The notes: generated by a model not told the origin, from the sequence alone. A DNA stretch of 64,000 nt from Brevibacillus ruminantium (GCF_023746555.1 NZ_CP098755.1:2677001-2741000); one strand, 5' to 3'. Positions 1 through 8,054 are shown, numbered from the stretch's first letter. A program made the numbers and translations.

Positions 1-189
1 GAGCGGACGTTCGTTGGTATATCGAACATACGTGTTTCTCATTTCCAATCCATGTTACAATCAGGGGCAAGAGCCGCATCTGTAGCTACCAGTTCGTATT
101 GTTAGTTTAGAATTATTTGCAAGCATTTGTTCCACTTCAATGTACGTGTTGATCCTTTTCAATAAAGAAGTTATGCGGGGGGAAATGTA

Positions 190-1785
190 ATGGCAAAAAC
201 CATTTATACGAATGGGAAAATCTATACGCTGGATGCAGAGAATCCCATCGTGGAAGCGGTTGTCGTGGAGGATGGACGGATTATCGATCTGGGTTCGAAC
301 AGTGACATGACGCTGCAATGGGCGAGAGTTGGTACCAAGATTACTGATTTAGAAGGAATGATGGTTACTCCCGGCCTGATTGACAGCCACCTTCATCTTT
401 CTGGGATTGCCAATCAATATCTGGATTTGGATCTGGCTGGTGTTCGCTCTAAACACGAGATGCTGGAAAAAGTCAGAGAAAAGGCGAATACGATCCCCCC
501 TGGTACATGGCTGATCGGTATGGGCTGGGATGAAAATCTCTTTGACGATTTGACTGTTCCGACTATAGAGGAGTTGGATCAGGTGGCCCCTCACTGTCCG
601 GTCTATCTCAAGCGGACGTGCCATCACGCCTTTCTGGTGAACAGCAAGGCGCTCGAATACAGTCAGTATCATCCGGAAATCGAGGTTCCTTCAGGCGGAA
701 CAGTTGTCCTTGATGCAAGAACGAACAAACCGACCGGTCTGCTTCTGGAATCAGCGTCCCAACTGATCACCCGGCACATTCCTGAGCGCTCGTATGATGA
801 ATTCAAATACGGATTACGACAGGCCATGCGACATGCGGTCAAGCGGGGAATCACCAGTGTGCATACCAATGATCCGCTTTATCTTGGCGGGTTTGATCAA
901 ACCTATCAGCTTTATCACGAACTGCTCAACGAGGAGCAAAATGGTCTTCGTTGCAATCTCCTGATCGATTACCCGTTTTTGAAGCGGTTGAAAGAGAGAG
1001 GCATGTACGCAGGTTATGGCAATGATACGTTGCAAATCGGGGCCATCAAAATTTTTGCGGATGGTGCCTTTGGCAGAAGGACAGCGTTGTTGTCCGAGGC
1101 TTATCACGATGCGCCGGAGCAATATGGAGATGCCATTCACGAACAAGCTGCTCTGTTTGAAATAATGAAAGAGGCCAGAGAGCTTGCGATGCCGATTGCA
1201 GTTCATACGATTGGAGACAAAGCACTTGAAAACGTCCTGGATATTCTGGACCAATTTCCGAATGTGGGGTATCGTGACCGGTTGATTCACGTGTCATTGG
1301 TTCGCGAGGATCTTGTCGGCAGACTTGCTCAACCGGGACGGGTGGCGGATGTTCAGCCGAGATTTATCGTAGGAGACTATCCGTGGGTCAAAGAGAGGCT
1401 GGGGGAGAAGCGGGAAAAACATCTGTATGCATGGAACTCACTGCTTTCCGCAGGTGTAATGTGTGCGGGTGGCTCTGATGCGCCCGTAGAACCGATTGAT
1501 CCTTTGCTGGGCATTCATGCTGCCCTTACCAGAAGGGCGCCGGGTGACACCCATGAAGGCTGGAATCCGCAAGAAAAAATAGGGATGCTGGAAGCGCTGC
1601 GTTTGTTTACCATCGGCGGGGCTTATGCGACCAATGAAGAACAGAAAAAAGGGACAATCACACGCGGAAAGCTGGCTGATATGACAGTCTATTCGAAAAA
1701 TCTCTTCGCTATCGAGCACGTGGATGAGCTCCTGCAGACAGATATTGAGATGACCATCATAAATGGTGAGATTCAAACAGATTAA
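190..1785 (+). CDS. Amidohydrolase family protein, YtcJ-like
   Basis: A 531-residue metal-dependent hydrolase of the amidohydrolase-3 (YtcJ) group. The family hydrolyses amide or related C-N bonds in the cytoplasm with one or two metal ions; the substrate here cannot be told from sequence. Visible metal sites are the HxH motif at residues 67-69 (in PGLIDSHLHL), a His at about 339 (HTIGDKA) and the late Asp at about 430 (GGSDAP). The C-terminal beta-sandwich ends with the usual GKLADMTVYSK segment. Length is normal for the group (about 520-540). The ATG follows a GGGGGGAAATGTA ribosome site. It stands alone; a minus-strand terminator and small gene lie downstream. High confidence in family, none in substrate. 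Confidence 0.9.
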   Translation: MAKTIYTNGKIYTLDAENPIVEAVVVEDGRIIDLGSNSDMTLQWARVGTKITDLEGMMVTPGLIDSHLHLSGIANQYLDLDLAGVRSKHEMLEKVREKANTIPPGTWLIGMGWDENLFDDLTVPTIEELDQVAPHCPVYLKRTCHHAFLVNSKALEYSQYHPEIEVPSGGTVVLDARTNKPTGLLLESASQLITRHIPERSYDEFKYGLRQAMRHAVKRGITSVHTNDPLYLGGFDQTYQLYHELLNEEQNGLRCNLLIDYPFLKRLKERGMYAGYGNDTLQIGAIKIFADGAFGRRTALLSEAYHDAPEQYGDAIHEQAALFEIMKEARELAMPIAVHTIGDKALENVLDILDQFPNVGYRDRLIHVSLVREDLVGRLAQPGRVADVQPRFIVGDYPWVKERLGEKREKHLYAWNSLLSAGVMCAGGSDAPVEPIDPLLGIHAALTRRAPGDTHEGWNPQEKIGMLEALRLFTIGGAYATNEEQKKGTITRGKLADMTVYSKNLFAIEHVDELLQTDIEMTIINGEIQTD

Positions 1786-1822
1786 GGGCAGGGCATCCCA
1801 TAGTTTGTCCAGCATTCTGCCG

Positions 1823-1857
1823 AAAAAAACACCCTCACACGGGTGAAGGTGAGAGTG
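1823..1857 (-). terminator. Rho-independent terminator of the 54-aa gene
   Basis: On the minus strand the arms CACTCTCAC and GTGAGGGTG (one G-U pair) enclose a short loop and are followed by seven T. It starts directly after the small minus-strand gene. Confidence 0.7.
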
Positions 1858-1859
1858 AT

Positions 1860-2024
1860 CTATAGATCCAGTTTCATACTTTCTTCAGATGTGCCTTCCT
1901 CGTCAGGCGTCGGGAACAGTTGATACTGGTGACGTTTGTCGATCTCGCTTTCATCCAGTGAAGATTTCACCGTAGGAACAGTGTGCGAATCGCTCGGGTG
2001 GTTCGATCGATGTTGTTTTTCCAT
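1860..2024 (-). CDS. Small hypothetical protein, 54 aa
   Basis: A 54-residue hydrophilic, acidic protein beginning MEKQHRSNHPSD and ending EESMKLDL. It has no membrane segment and I recognise no domain. The ATG is preceded by a strong AGGAGGTGACTC ribosome site and the gene is followed by a good terminator, which together support a real gene. It lies downstream of the phospholipase A2-like gene on the same strand, so the two may share a transcript. The ribosome site lies in the 3' arm of a hairpin (2036-2065), which could regulate translation. Confidence 0.65.
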   Translation of the reverse strand: MEKQHRSNHPSDSHTVPTVKSSLDESEIDKRHQYQLFPTPDEEGTSEESMKLDL

Positions 2025-2035
2025 AAAAAGAGTCA

Positions 2036-2065
2036 CCTCCTCAACATGATAATGTGTTCAGGAGG
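2036..2065 (-). promoter_or_regulatory. Hairpin covering the SD of the 54-aa gene
   Basis: Arms 2036-2046 and 2055-2065 pair over 11 positions with one mismatch around an 8-nt loop. Read on the minus strand the 3' arm ends in GAGGAGG, the Shine-Dalgarno of the 54-aa gene, followed by TGACTCTTTTT and the ATG. It could act as a terminator for the upstream PLA2-like gene, as a translational block, or both. The structure is seen; its function is inferred. Confidence 0.5.
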
Positions 2066-2080
2066 GGCTTTTGTTATTCG

Positions 2081-2368
2081 CTATCGATTTGGGTCGCAGA
2101 ATTGGTTTCGATAAAACATGTACATCGCATGGGCTTTTCTGCCCGTGTCTGTACGGTAGTCCCGATGCTTTTTGATGCACTTCAGGAATTTCTGGTCACA
2201 GCTGCAAGCAAAATAACCGCGTTTCGCATAACAGAGGTCATGCTTCATGCAGCATCGATCGAGCCCATCGATAGGTTCTCCGGGGCCGCTGCAGCCTGGT
2301 CCGCACCAGTTACCATGGAAGCAGGGGAGCTGGAGCTTTCCAGAAGGAGGTTTTTTTCCATTCCCCAA
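2081..2368 (-). CDS. Phospholipase A2-like protein
   Basis: A 95-residue Cys-rich protein with the PLA2 signature CCMKHDLCY at residues 39-47, where His43 and Asp44 match the catalytic pair of secreted phospholipase A2. A Ca-loop-like segment WCGPGCSGPG sits just before it (21-30). The known family hydrolyses the sn-2 ester of phospholipids with calcium; similar small Bacillales proteins are often labelled phospholipase or parvovirus VP1-like. No signal peptide is visible, so export is unclear; spore-coat association is possible but not shown here. The start is a TTG placed after GGAGGGTGATCTTGC. The motif is strong; actual activity is uncertain. Confidence 0.75.
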   Translation of the reverse strand: MGNGKKPPSGKLQLPCFHGNWCGPGCSGPGEPIDGLDRCCMKHDLCYAKRGYFACSCDQKFLKCIKKHRDYRTDTGRKAHAMYMFYRNQFCDPNR

Positions 2369-2516
2369 GCAAGATCACCCTCCATTTTACATGATTTTGT
2401 TTTTATGATATGGAATAGATCGGAGATGGCTTGGGTACTTACCCGGTCAAGCAAGCTACGTTCGTTACATTTTTCCTGTTTTTGCGGTTTTCGCAACCTT
2501 GGGGGGAATTTTCTTG

Positions 2517-2590
2517 TCTATAAAGGCATCAGAAAGTACATCACGTACTACCCCATAGCCGTCCGTGAACTGGGCGGCTAATTTTTTTAT
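2517..2590 (+). ncRNA. Candidate small RNA or leader ending in a terminator
   Basis: A TATAAA box near 2519 (weak -35) precedes a small hairpin (AGTAC 2535-2539 with GTACT 2545-2549) and then a GC-rich terminator-like hairpin (AGCCGTCC with GGGCGGCT) followed by ATTTTTTTA at about 2580-2590. No upstream plus-strand gene needs this terminator nearby, so an independent short RNA is possible. Speculative. Confidence 0.3.
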
Positions 2591-2627
2591 TGGGAGTAAG
2601 TGAAAGTCGAAAGTACTATAAAATATG

Positions 2628-2656
2628 TGAAACTTATGTAATGATGTAAACGTATG
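2628..2656 (+). promoter_or_regulatory. Sigma-W-like promoter of the SPFH gene
   Basis: TGAAAC at 2628-2633 and CGTATG at 2651-2656 are separated by 17 nt, close to the Bacillus sigma-W pattern TGAAAC-N16/17-CGTA. Sigma-W is known to drive membrane-stress genes, including SPFH/flotillin genes, in Bacillus subtilis, which fits the gene downstream. Confidence 0.6.
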
Positions 2657-2692
2657 TAGAAATATGAAGACAGATTAGCAAAGGAGAGACGA

Positions 2693-3523
2693 ATGGAAAC
2701 TCAGAACGTGACCAATATGAATCCCAAAGCGGGCACGCCGAAAGCAATCATTACGATTGTGTTGGCTCTTATCATCGGTTTTCTTGTGTTCCAATCAGTA
2801 ACCATTATTCAAGCGGGACACAGGGGCGTCGTCCTACAATTGGGAGCTGTTCAACCACAGGTATTTGATGAGGGGCTTCATTTTCGAATTCCGTTTATTC
2901 AGACAGTAATCCCCATGGAGGTGCGGGTTCAAAAGTCAGAGACCAGTCAAACCTCTGCATCTCGCGACTTGCAGACCGTCGCCACCACGATCGCAGTGAA
3001 CTATCACCTGGATGGCAATACTGTGAACAAACTGTATCAACAGGTCGGTATGGATTATACGACAAGAATCGTCGATCCAGCCATTGCGGAGGCACTGAAA
3101 GCCGTAACCGCTCAATATACGGCCGAGGAGCTGATCTCCAAACGTTCCGAGGTCAGCACGAAGGTGAAGGAAGCGCTGGCGCACAAGCTATCTACCTACT
3201 ACATCATTTTGGATGAAATCAATATCCGTGAATTTAAATTTAGTGAGGAATTTGATCGTGCCATTGAGGCAAAACAAGTTGCCGAGCAGCAGGCGCTTAA
3301 ATCCAAGCTGGATTTGGAACGGATCAAGATTGAGAAAGAACAGGAAATTACGAAGGCCCAGGCCCAGGCAGAAGCTTTGCGTCTGCAAAAACAGGAAGTA
3401 ACACCAGAATTGATTCAACTCAGACAGATCGAGGCCCAACTGGAAGCGATCCGCAAATGGGATGGCAAATTGCCAAATGTTACAGGTGGGGCCATGCCGT
3501 TTATCAACGTTGACAACAAATAA
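2693..3523 (+). CDS. SPFH/prohibitin-family membrane protein
   Basis: A 276-residue prohibitin-like protein. One N-terminal membrane segment (about residues 18-40) is followed by an SPFH/band-7 domain with the typical start IIQAGHRGVVLQLGAVQP and then a charged coiled-coil tail (about 195-250, rich in E, K, Q, A). Known relatives form ring-shaped scaffolds at the membrane, partner with FtsH-type proteases or organise membrane domains. The ATG follows AAAGGAGAGACGA. A sigma-W-like promoter upstream suggests induction by envelope stress. It is a single-gene unit closed by a terminator. No NfeD-like partner is adjacent. Confidence 0.9.
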   Translation: METQNVTNMNPKAGTPKAIITIVLALIIGFLVFQSVTIIQAGHRGVVLQLGAVQPQVFDEGLHFRIPFIQTVIPMEVRVQKSETSQTSASRDLQTVATTIAVNYHLDGNTVNKLYQQVGMDYTTRIVDPAIAEALKAVTAQYTAEELISKRSEVSTKVKEALAHKLSTYYIILDEINIREFKFSEEFDRAIEAKQVAEQQALKSKLDLERIKIEKEQEITKAQAQAEALRLQKQEVTPELIQLRQIEAQLEAIRKWDGKLPNVTGGAMPFINVDNK

Positions 3524-3538
3524 TCATTTAACACGATG

Positions 3539-3571
3539 CCCTCTGACGGCTTAGGCCGCTGGAGGGTTTTT
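3539..3571 (+). terminator. Terminator after the SPFH gene
   Basis: Nested stems CCCTC/GAGGG and CGGC/GCCG are followed by TTTTTC. Confidence 0.75.
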
Positions 3572-3608
3572 CTTTGCCCGTTGTTCGGATCATGGGTTGG
3601 AACGTGAA

Positions 3609-3827
3609 TTAATGTGGATAAGCTTTTCCATCACCGCGAAACAGTTTTCGCACCATCTCATAAAGCCTGCCAGACATGTGGGGAAAGACAAAAGCGTACT
3701 GGTCGGCGCCGTCCTTCAGAAGAGCTACGGGGCTCTCGATAAAGTAAGGGATTTTCATCAAGTCTAGGATCTTTTTATACTCGTCAACTTGCTTGTGTTC
3801 CACTGTAAAATAAAACGCTTTTTCCAT
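3609..3827 (-). CDS. Small hypothetical protein, 72 aa
   Basis: A 72-residue soluble protein (MEKAFYFTVEHKQVDEYKKI at the start). I recognise no named domain; an alpha/beta fold of about 70 residues is plausible. The ATG is supported by an AAAGGAGTGTG ribosome site nine bases upstream. It follows the alpha/beta hydrolase on the same strand about 195 bases away, so cotranscription is possible but not shown. Confidence 0.65.
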   Translation of the reverse strand: MEKAFYFTVEHKQVDEYKKILDLMKIPYFIESPVALLKDGADQYAFVFPHMSGRLYEMVRKLFRGDGKAYPH

Positions 3828-4022
3828 GTGACCACACTCCTTTTTTCCATCTTACCAAAGAAGCCTTATTCCCAAAAACAACTTTACGCAATCTTAAACC
3901 AAAAAATCATTCTTTCCAAGAAAGTGGCCACCATCCAACTTTTTCGGCTGGTTGAAACATTCCCATCTTTTATGCACGCAGGGAGATCCACTTCCTCAAC
4001 AGACGGGGAAATAATAAAAATT

Positions 4023-4844
4023 TTAAAGTGATTTTGTCTTATCCACACGCCCCAACCATTCTTTACATAGAGTCTGTACCACTTCACGCTTTTCCAATTC
4101 CGCCAGATGTCCCACACCGTCCAAAACCGTAAAGGCGGCATGAGGGAACCGTTCCAGCAAAGTCCAGTGATCTTGGTACCCGCAAACAAAATCCTGACGT
4201 CCGAGTAAAAACAGGGTGGGAGCAGTGAATGTTTGCTGATCTGACAAGGGATCAGCAGGAAAGAAATACCCTTTTGTCCGCCATTCCGAGGTGAGGAACG
4301 GGCGATCAGCCAAAAGCCGCCCCGGCTGTACTTCCTCCAGAAAACGATGCAGGTTGCCTTCGGTCTGAGTATACACGAGCGTTTCAAAGGCTCCTCGAAT
4401 ATCCGGGTCCAGCTCCGCGAGCAATTCTTCGTCCCGTTCTCCTGTAAAGCGTGGCGGGAGAGACCGCTCTTTGATATGCAGGGCAGGGGTAAGCAAAAAA
4501 AGACCGTCCAGATATTCCTGTTTCTTTGCAAGAATTCCCTGAGCGATATATCCACCGAATGATTTGCCAACCAATGCAAATTGCCTGTTTGGTATCAAAT
4601 CGTCGAGAAAATCAAGGATCACAGACAGGATGTCAGCAGAGGTTTTCATCCAGGGTTGGACAAGGCTGTGCCCGTGGGCTGGCAGGTCGATATAAATGCG
4701 TTCCCAGTTGGAACCGGCTTCAAACAGGGGCTCCATCCAGGCCATCATGGCTCGGTGGTCTGTGCCCATGGCATGCAAGATAACCAGCGGAAATCCTTGT
4801 CCTCGCCGGGTATAAGAGATTTTGTTTTGCCAGATTATGTGCAT
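4023..4844 (-). CDS. Alpha/beta-fold hydrolase
   Basis: A 273-residue cytoplasmic alpha/beta hydrolase. The nucleophile elbow GKSFGG puts the catalytic Ser at residue 95; Asp218 (GRQD) and His246 (GVGHLAEL) complete the triad. The oxyanion region HAMGTD lies at 24-29. The family covers esterases, lipases and C-C hydrolases, so the substrate is unknown. No signal peptide is present. The start has only a weak AGGTG site, but the N-terminus aligns well with the fold. No operon partner is evident. Confidence 0.85.
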   Translation of the reverse strand: MHIIWQNKISYTRRGQGFPLVILHAMGTDHRAMMAWMEPLFEAGSNWERIYIDLPAHGHSLVQPWMKTSADILSVILDFLDDLIPNRQFALVGKSFGGYIAQGILAKKQEYLDGLFLLTPALHIKERSLPPRFTGERDEELLAELDPDIRGAFETLVYTQTEGNLHRFLEEVQPGRLLADRPFLTSEWRTKGYFFPADPLSDQQTFTAPTLFLLGRQDFVCGYQDHWTLLERFPHAAFTVLDGVGHLAELEKREVVQTLCKEWLGRVDKTKSL

Positions 4845-4936
4845 AAGCCATTCACCTATGCTTTCTATTTTGTCTGACTAAATGGTAGCATAGGTAGAAG
4901 GAGGAAGAAAGCACGCATACCTGTGGTGGGATTCGT

Positions 4937-4945
4937 TGGTATAAT
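4937..4945 (+). promoter_or_regulatory. Extended -10 promoter of the lipoprotein gene
   Basis: TGGTATAAT is a perfect extended -10 element 30 nt before the lipoprotein start. No good -35 hexamer is visible. Confidence 0.5.
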
Positions 4946-4974
4946 AGTGAAAAAAAGATATAGGAGGAAGAGGA

Positions 4975-5589
4975 TTGAAGGGGAATGTCTACGCCGTCGT
5001 CATTGCTGCTGCGATACTCGCGGGGTGCCAAGATGCAGAGAAGGAAAAGGCACCTGAAGATGCCAACACCCAACCGGTTAGCACAGAGGGAATAGATAAT
5101 CAACCACAATCGGAAGACTCTCATCAAGAAGCAATCATGAAAGCAGAGCCAAAAGTCTTTCTGGACGACAGCTTTTTATCCGAACTCTCTCAAAACAAGA
5201 TAAAGGGTTTTGACATTTCAATTGGCGCCAGCAAGAAAGAGGTAACCGAGATATATGGGCGTGTCAGTGAGCGGGATTTCTATGATGGGGGCCAGTATCT
5301 CGCGTTTGAACATTTGTCCGGGGCCATTTTCTTTTTTGACGGTCAGCATCGCGTCTACGCCATGGACCTGGCAGGCTTTCATCTCAATACCGCCGATATC
5401 GCCGAAATCAGGCAGACGCTAGGGACTCCTGAAGATGAGGGCGACAGCCACGTGGATGGAGAGTGGTTCCTGTATTATCAGGCTGGAGAAAATTCCGTCA
5501 TTTTTTCTGCGGAAAATGGAAATGCTCCGGTCGATAGGATGAGAGTTATCAATAAAAAAATGGTCGAGGAGTCGCCGCAAAATTTGTAG
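4975..5589 (+). CDS. Hypothetical lipoprotein
   Basis: A 204-residue predicted lipoprotein. The N-terminal signal ends in the lipobox LAGC with Cys18, so it should be anchored outside the membrane. A polar linker follows (about 20-60), then a compact domain with ISIGASKKEVTEIYG at about 81-95, like the small folds of SmpA/OmlA-type or DUF4309 proteins. The substrate or partner is unknown. The start is TTG behind AGGAGGAAGAGGA. It converges with the 72-aa membrane protein downstream. Confidence 0.75.
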   Translation: MKGNVYAVVIAAAILAGCQDAEKEKAPEDANTQPVSTEGIDNQPQSEDSHQEAIMKAEPKVFLDDSFLSELSQNKIKGFDISIGASKKEVTEIYGRVSERDFYDGGQYLAFEHLSGAIFFFDGQHRVYAMDLAGFHLNTADIAEIRQTLGTPEDEGDSHVDGEWFLYYQAGENSVIFSAENGNAPVDRMRVINKKMVEESPQNL

Positions 5590-5596
5590 GGAGGTT

Positions 5597-5815
5597 TCAC
5601 CATTTTAATAAAAACGAGACAATGAAGAACAGTCCCCCTAGCATGACGACTCCAAAGATTAGGTATCCAAACCAACGCAGAGGACGGGGCATGCTATCGA
5701 GGTCTATCGGCTTATTTGGGACACCCATGAACTTCTGATAATGATCGGTAACGCTATTAAATGGTTCCGTTTCTTGAACAGAAGGGGCGTCTGTCTTTTT
5801 CGGTTCCTGCTTCAA
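5597..5815 (-). CDS. Small single-pass membrane protein, 72 aa
   Basis: A 72-residue protein with a polar N-terminal half and one hydrophobic segment at the C-terminus (about residues 48-71, ending SFLLKW). It probably sits in the membrane with its N-terminus in the cytoplasm. No known domain. The start is TTG after a strong GGAGGTGAATCATC site. It ends eight bases from the converging lipoprotein gene. Confidence 0.65.
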   Translation of the reverse strand: MKQEPKKTDAPSVQETEPFNSVTDHYQKFMGVPNKPIDLDSMPRPLRWFGYLIFGVVMLGGLFFIVSFLLKW

Positions 5816-5948
5816 GATGATTCACCTCCATCTATGAACCACTCTACCATACATACACCATAAAAAGACAAGTTCGCAACCTAAATTAATTCCACATCCA
5901 GAAGGATTGGAGAAAATGTTTAAGAATTGTACGTAAGGATGTGTTTAT

Positions 5949-6422
5949 GTGAACGATTACGTCAAAACCATGAGGGCCATGATCGGAAAGGAGACTCTGC
6001 TTACCATCGGCTGTGGCTGTATCCTGGAGGACGATAGGGGAAGAATCCTGCTGCAGAAAAGAAGAGACCTGAGTTTGTGGGTGATCCCCGGCGGTATCAT
6101 GGAGATCGGCGAAACTTTTTTGGAAGCCGTTATTCGCGAGGTAAAAGAGGAGACAGGGCTGACTGTCCTTCGTCCTCAGTTATTTGGCATCTACTCGGGA
6201 CCGGAAGGCCTGACGGAGTATCATAATGGGGACAAGGTATTCAGTGTTCAAATCATTTTTTATTCCAAAGAGTATGAAGGCACTCTCAAACAAACGGCAG
6301 ACGAGGAAAGCCTGGCCCACGCCTTTTTTCATAAACAGGAGCTGCCTGATTCGATCAATCCGCATCAGGCCAGATTTATACTGGATTGGGCACGGGGAGA
6401 GAAAACACCCGTAATCCGCTGA
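5949..6422 (+). CDS. Nudix hydrolase
   Basis: A 157-residue Nudix enzyme. The Nudix box at about 49-71 shows GG, the GE pair and REVKEETGL, the residues that bind Mg and position water for cleavage of a nucleoside diphosphate-linked compound. The N-terminus (TIGCGCILEDDRGRILLQKR) is typical of MutT-like sanitising or ADP-ribose-type hydrolases; the substrate is not predictable. GTG start after AAGGATGTGTTTAT. The MmcQ/YjbR-family gene follows 65 bases later and may be cotranscribed. Confidence 0.9.
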   Translation: MNDYVKTMRAMIGKETLLTIGCGCILEDDRGRILLQKRRDLSLWVIPGGIMEIGETFLEAVIREVKEETGLTVLRPQLFGIYSGPEGLTEYHNGDKVFSVQIIFYSKEYEGTLKQTADEESLAHAFFHKQELPDSINPHQARFILDWARGEKTPVIR

Positions 6423-6487
6423 ACGTACTTTTTGTCATGTGGAAATGTCTGGATTTGAGTATGAAATGTTGACAGGGGGAGTACGAC

Positions 6488-6874
6488 GTGGAGACGAAAA
6501 AAGGGATGCAATCGATAGAGGGGCTTGAATTGCTGGATCGGATCAGGGGCATATGCACACCTTTCCCGGAAGTGGTTGAAAAAATCGATGGCTTTGACCA
6601 TCACTCCTTTCGCGTAAGTGACAAGCCCTTTGTCATCCTGGGTGAAAATGAGGCAAAAGCTTTTCTCTCCATCAAAAGCAGTCTACAGACGCAGGAGCTT
6701 TTGCTCCACAAGGGAGGTTACACCAAGACCCCTTATATCGGTCGCCATGGTTGGGTGACGGTGAGTCAGTCTCCTTCCCCCGATTGGCACCAGATTATTG
6801 ACTTGATTCACGAAGCCTACCTGCGGACTGCGCCCAAACGGCTCGTGAAGGTTTATCAGGAGCAGAAACGATAG
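6488..6874 (+). CDS. MmcQ/YjbR-family protein
   Basis: A 128-residue protein of the MmcQ/YjbR family, a CyaY-like fold with double-wing character, often called DNA-binding though the role is not settled. Recognisable features are an early PEVVEKIDGFDHHSFRV segment, a central FLSIK strand, YIGRHGWVTV and the C-terminal HEAYLRTAPKRL. Length is usual. GTG start with GGGGGAG ten bases upstream. It converges almost without gap on the YwaF-like gene. Confidence 0.75.
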   Translation: METKKGMQSIEGLELLDRIRGICTPFPEVVEKIDGFDHHSFRVSDKPFVILGENEAKAFLSIKSSLQTQELLLHKGGYTKTPYIGRHGWVTVSQSPSPDWHQIIDLIHEAYLRTAPKRLVKVYQEQKR

Positions 6875-6876
6875 CA

Positions 6877-7626
6877 TTAGTAGGGCACATCACCAGCAAA
6901 TGGAGACTCCTTTTTGGATTGCCGCCTGCGAAAGGGTAGATACAGGAGTGTAAAAAGAAGAAGCGCGACGCCTTCCAGTGAAAGAATATACCAGGGATAC
7001 GGACCAAGATAATCGAGCAGGCTGGGATTGACCGGCTTGTGGGAGACGAATAAATAATTTCCGCCCGTGATGATGTTGGTCACAAAGGCAACGGGCAACA
7101 GAAGATTCAGGAACCCGATCGATTTCCACAAAGAGCGGACTGTCGGTCGATAGCCTTCCACCCAGGTCATGAACAGGCAGGCCAAAATAATCGCCGCATG
7201 CGCGAGAAAAAAGTGAAGGAAGCGAAAATGGGGAAAGGGATAAAACAACTCTGGTGTGATCATCGCCTGCAAGGCCCCGCCCAGTCCCCAAAAATACGTG
7301 ATCTCGTACAAACGATAGCTGTTTGCCAGAAGCATTACGATACATAAAAGCAACGAAACGCTGCAAAGCTGCAGGGGCAGCGTATAAGCGGCCGACCAGC
7401 TGTTGGTGTACAGATGCCACACCTGAAAAGCGAATTCCGTCAGCAGCAAGAGACCCGCGAGCGTATAGCGAAAAATACGGTTCGGGGCTGTTTGTTTCAG
7501 CTTAGTCCGGAACAAGAATAAAGTAAGGGCAGCGATTGCGAGTAAGCTGAGAGCAACGATATGTGAGCTTGAAAATAGGGAGAACGGTTCGCCCGTAATC
7601 TCAAGGGACAGGTAAGAAGATATCAT
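6877..7626 (-). CDS. YwaF-like integral membrane protein (TIGR02206 type)
   Basis: A 249-residue protein with about six to seven hydrophobic segments, matching the Bacillus YwaF family of uncharacterised membrane proteins. An early FSLFSSSHIVALSLLAIAA segment and the motif ELAFQVWHLYTNSW-like region (reads TEFAFQVWHLY) near residue 60 are characteristic. I placed the start at the ATG 7626 (MISSYLSLEI) because GGAAGG precedes it; longer in-frame readings upstream lack a ribosome site and the family starts here. Function unknown. Confidence 0.8.
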   Translation of the reverse strand: MISSYLSLEITGEPFSLFSSSHIVALSLLAIAALTLFLFRTKLKQTAPNRIFRYTLAGLLLLTEFAFQVWHLYTNSWSAAYTLPLQLCSVSLLLCIVMLLANSYRLYEITYFWGLGGALQAMITPELFYPFPHFRFLHFFLAHAAIILACLFMTWVEGYRPTVRSLWKSIGFLNLLLPVAFVTNIITGGNYLFVSHKPVNPSLLDYLGPYPWYILSLEGVALLLFTLLYLPFRRRQSKKESPFAGDVPY

Positions 7627-7811
7627 CTGTAACAAACCTTCCGCTATATATCTACCAACATGAATGCTGGGTTGCCTTTCATTGTACGGAATTTTATGGG
7701 AAAAGAGAAGACGGATCTTGGCAAGCGGAAGCAAGATTGGCAAAATAGATTTGTACAGTCAGTTGGGAAGCAGCTGCAAAACCTGTAAAAGGCTGACCGA
7801 ATGGAGGCACC

Positions 7812-8054
7812 ATGAAAACAGCATTGTATCTGATCGCAAATCAAATCGGCATGCATCCTGCAGTGATGGCGAAGTTGGTGCTGGACGGGGAAATCACGGG
7901 AGACGTACCCGGCGGCAACGCTCAGTCGAAAGATGCGTGGGTGGATCTGCATTCGTTGCGAAATTATATCGAGTGGCGCCATGATCAAAAGCAACTGGAG
8001 GAAATGCCTTATCTGAAAGCGATCCGCCATATAGATCGGGCCCTTCGCCGTTAA
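7812..8054 (+). CDS. Small hypothetical protein, 80 aa
   Basis: An 80-residue soluble, charged protein starting MKTALYLIANQIGMHPAVM. It resembles a small helical domain; I recognise no family. ATG start with GGAGG only four bases upstream. The DUF952 gene follows after 24 bases, so the two are probably cotranscribed. Confidence 0.6.
   Translation: MKTALYLIANQIGMHPAVMAKLVLDGEITGDVPGGNAQSKDAWVDLHSLRNYIEWRHDQKQLEEMPYLKAIRHIDRALRR

Larger units (their letters stand above)
2369..2692. other. Gap of 324 nt: upstream DNA, RNA-like hairpins, sigma-W-type site
   Basis: No coding region is supported here. Its left part is upstream DNA of the minus-strand PLA2-like gene and contains a GCTTG/CAAGC-flanked hairpin. 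Positions 2535-2590 hold two further hairpins followed by a T run on the plus strand. The right end carries a sigma-W-like promoter for the SPFH gene. Confidence 0.6.

Noticed and set aside
9..40. GTTCG/CGAAC inverted repeat and a CGAACATACGTG sequence near the window start, resembling a LexA (SOS) box
   Set aside because: The Bacillus pattern CGAAC-N4-GTTCG is not met: the right half is GTGTT, and the GTTCG/CGAAC pair has a 9-nt spacer.
1..105. Open plus-strand frame at the window start that could be the tail of a gene
   Set aside because: The 34-codon frame has unlikely composition and no recognisable end; too short to support.
3884..4579. Long minus-strand open frame inside the alpha/beta hydrolase
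   Set aside because: It overlaps the hydrolase in another frame, is rich in Trp/Cys/Ile in a random manner and has no ribosome site.
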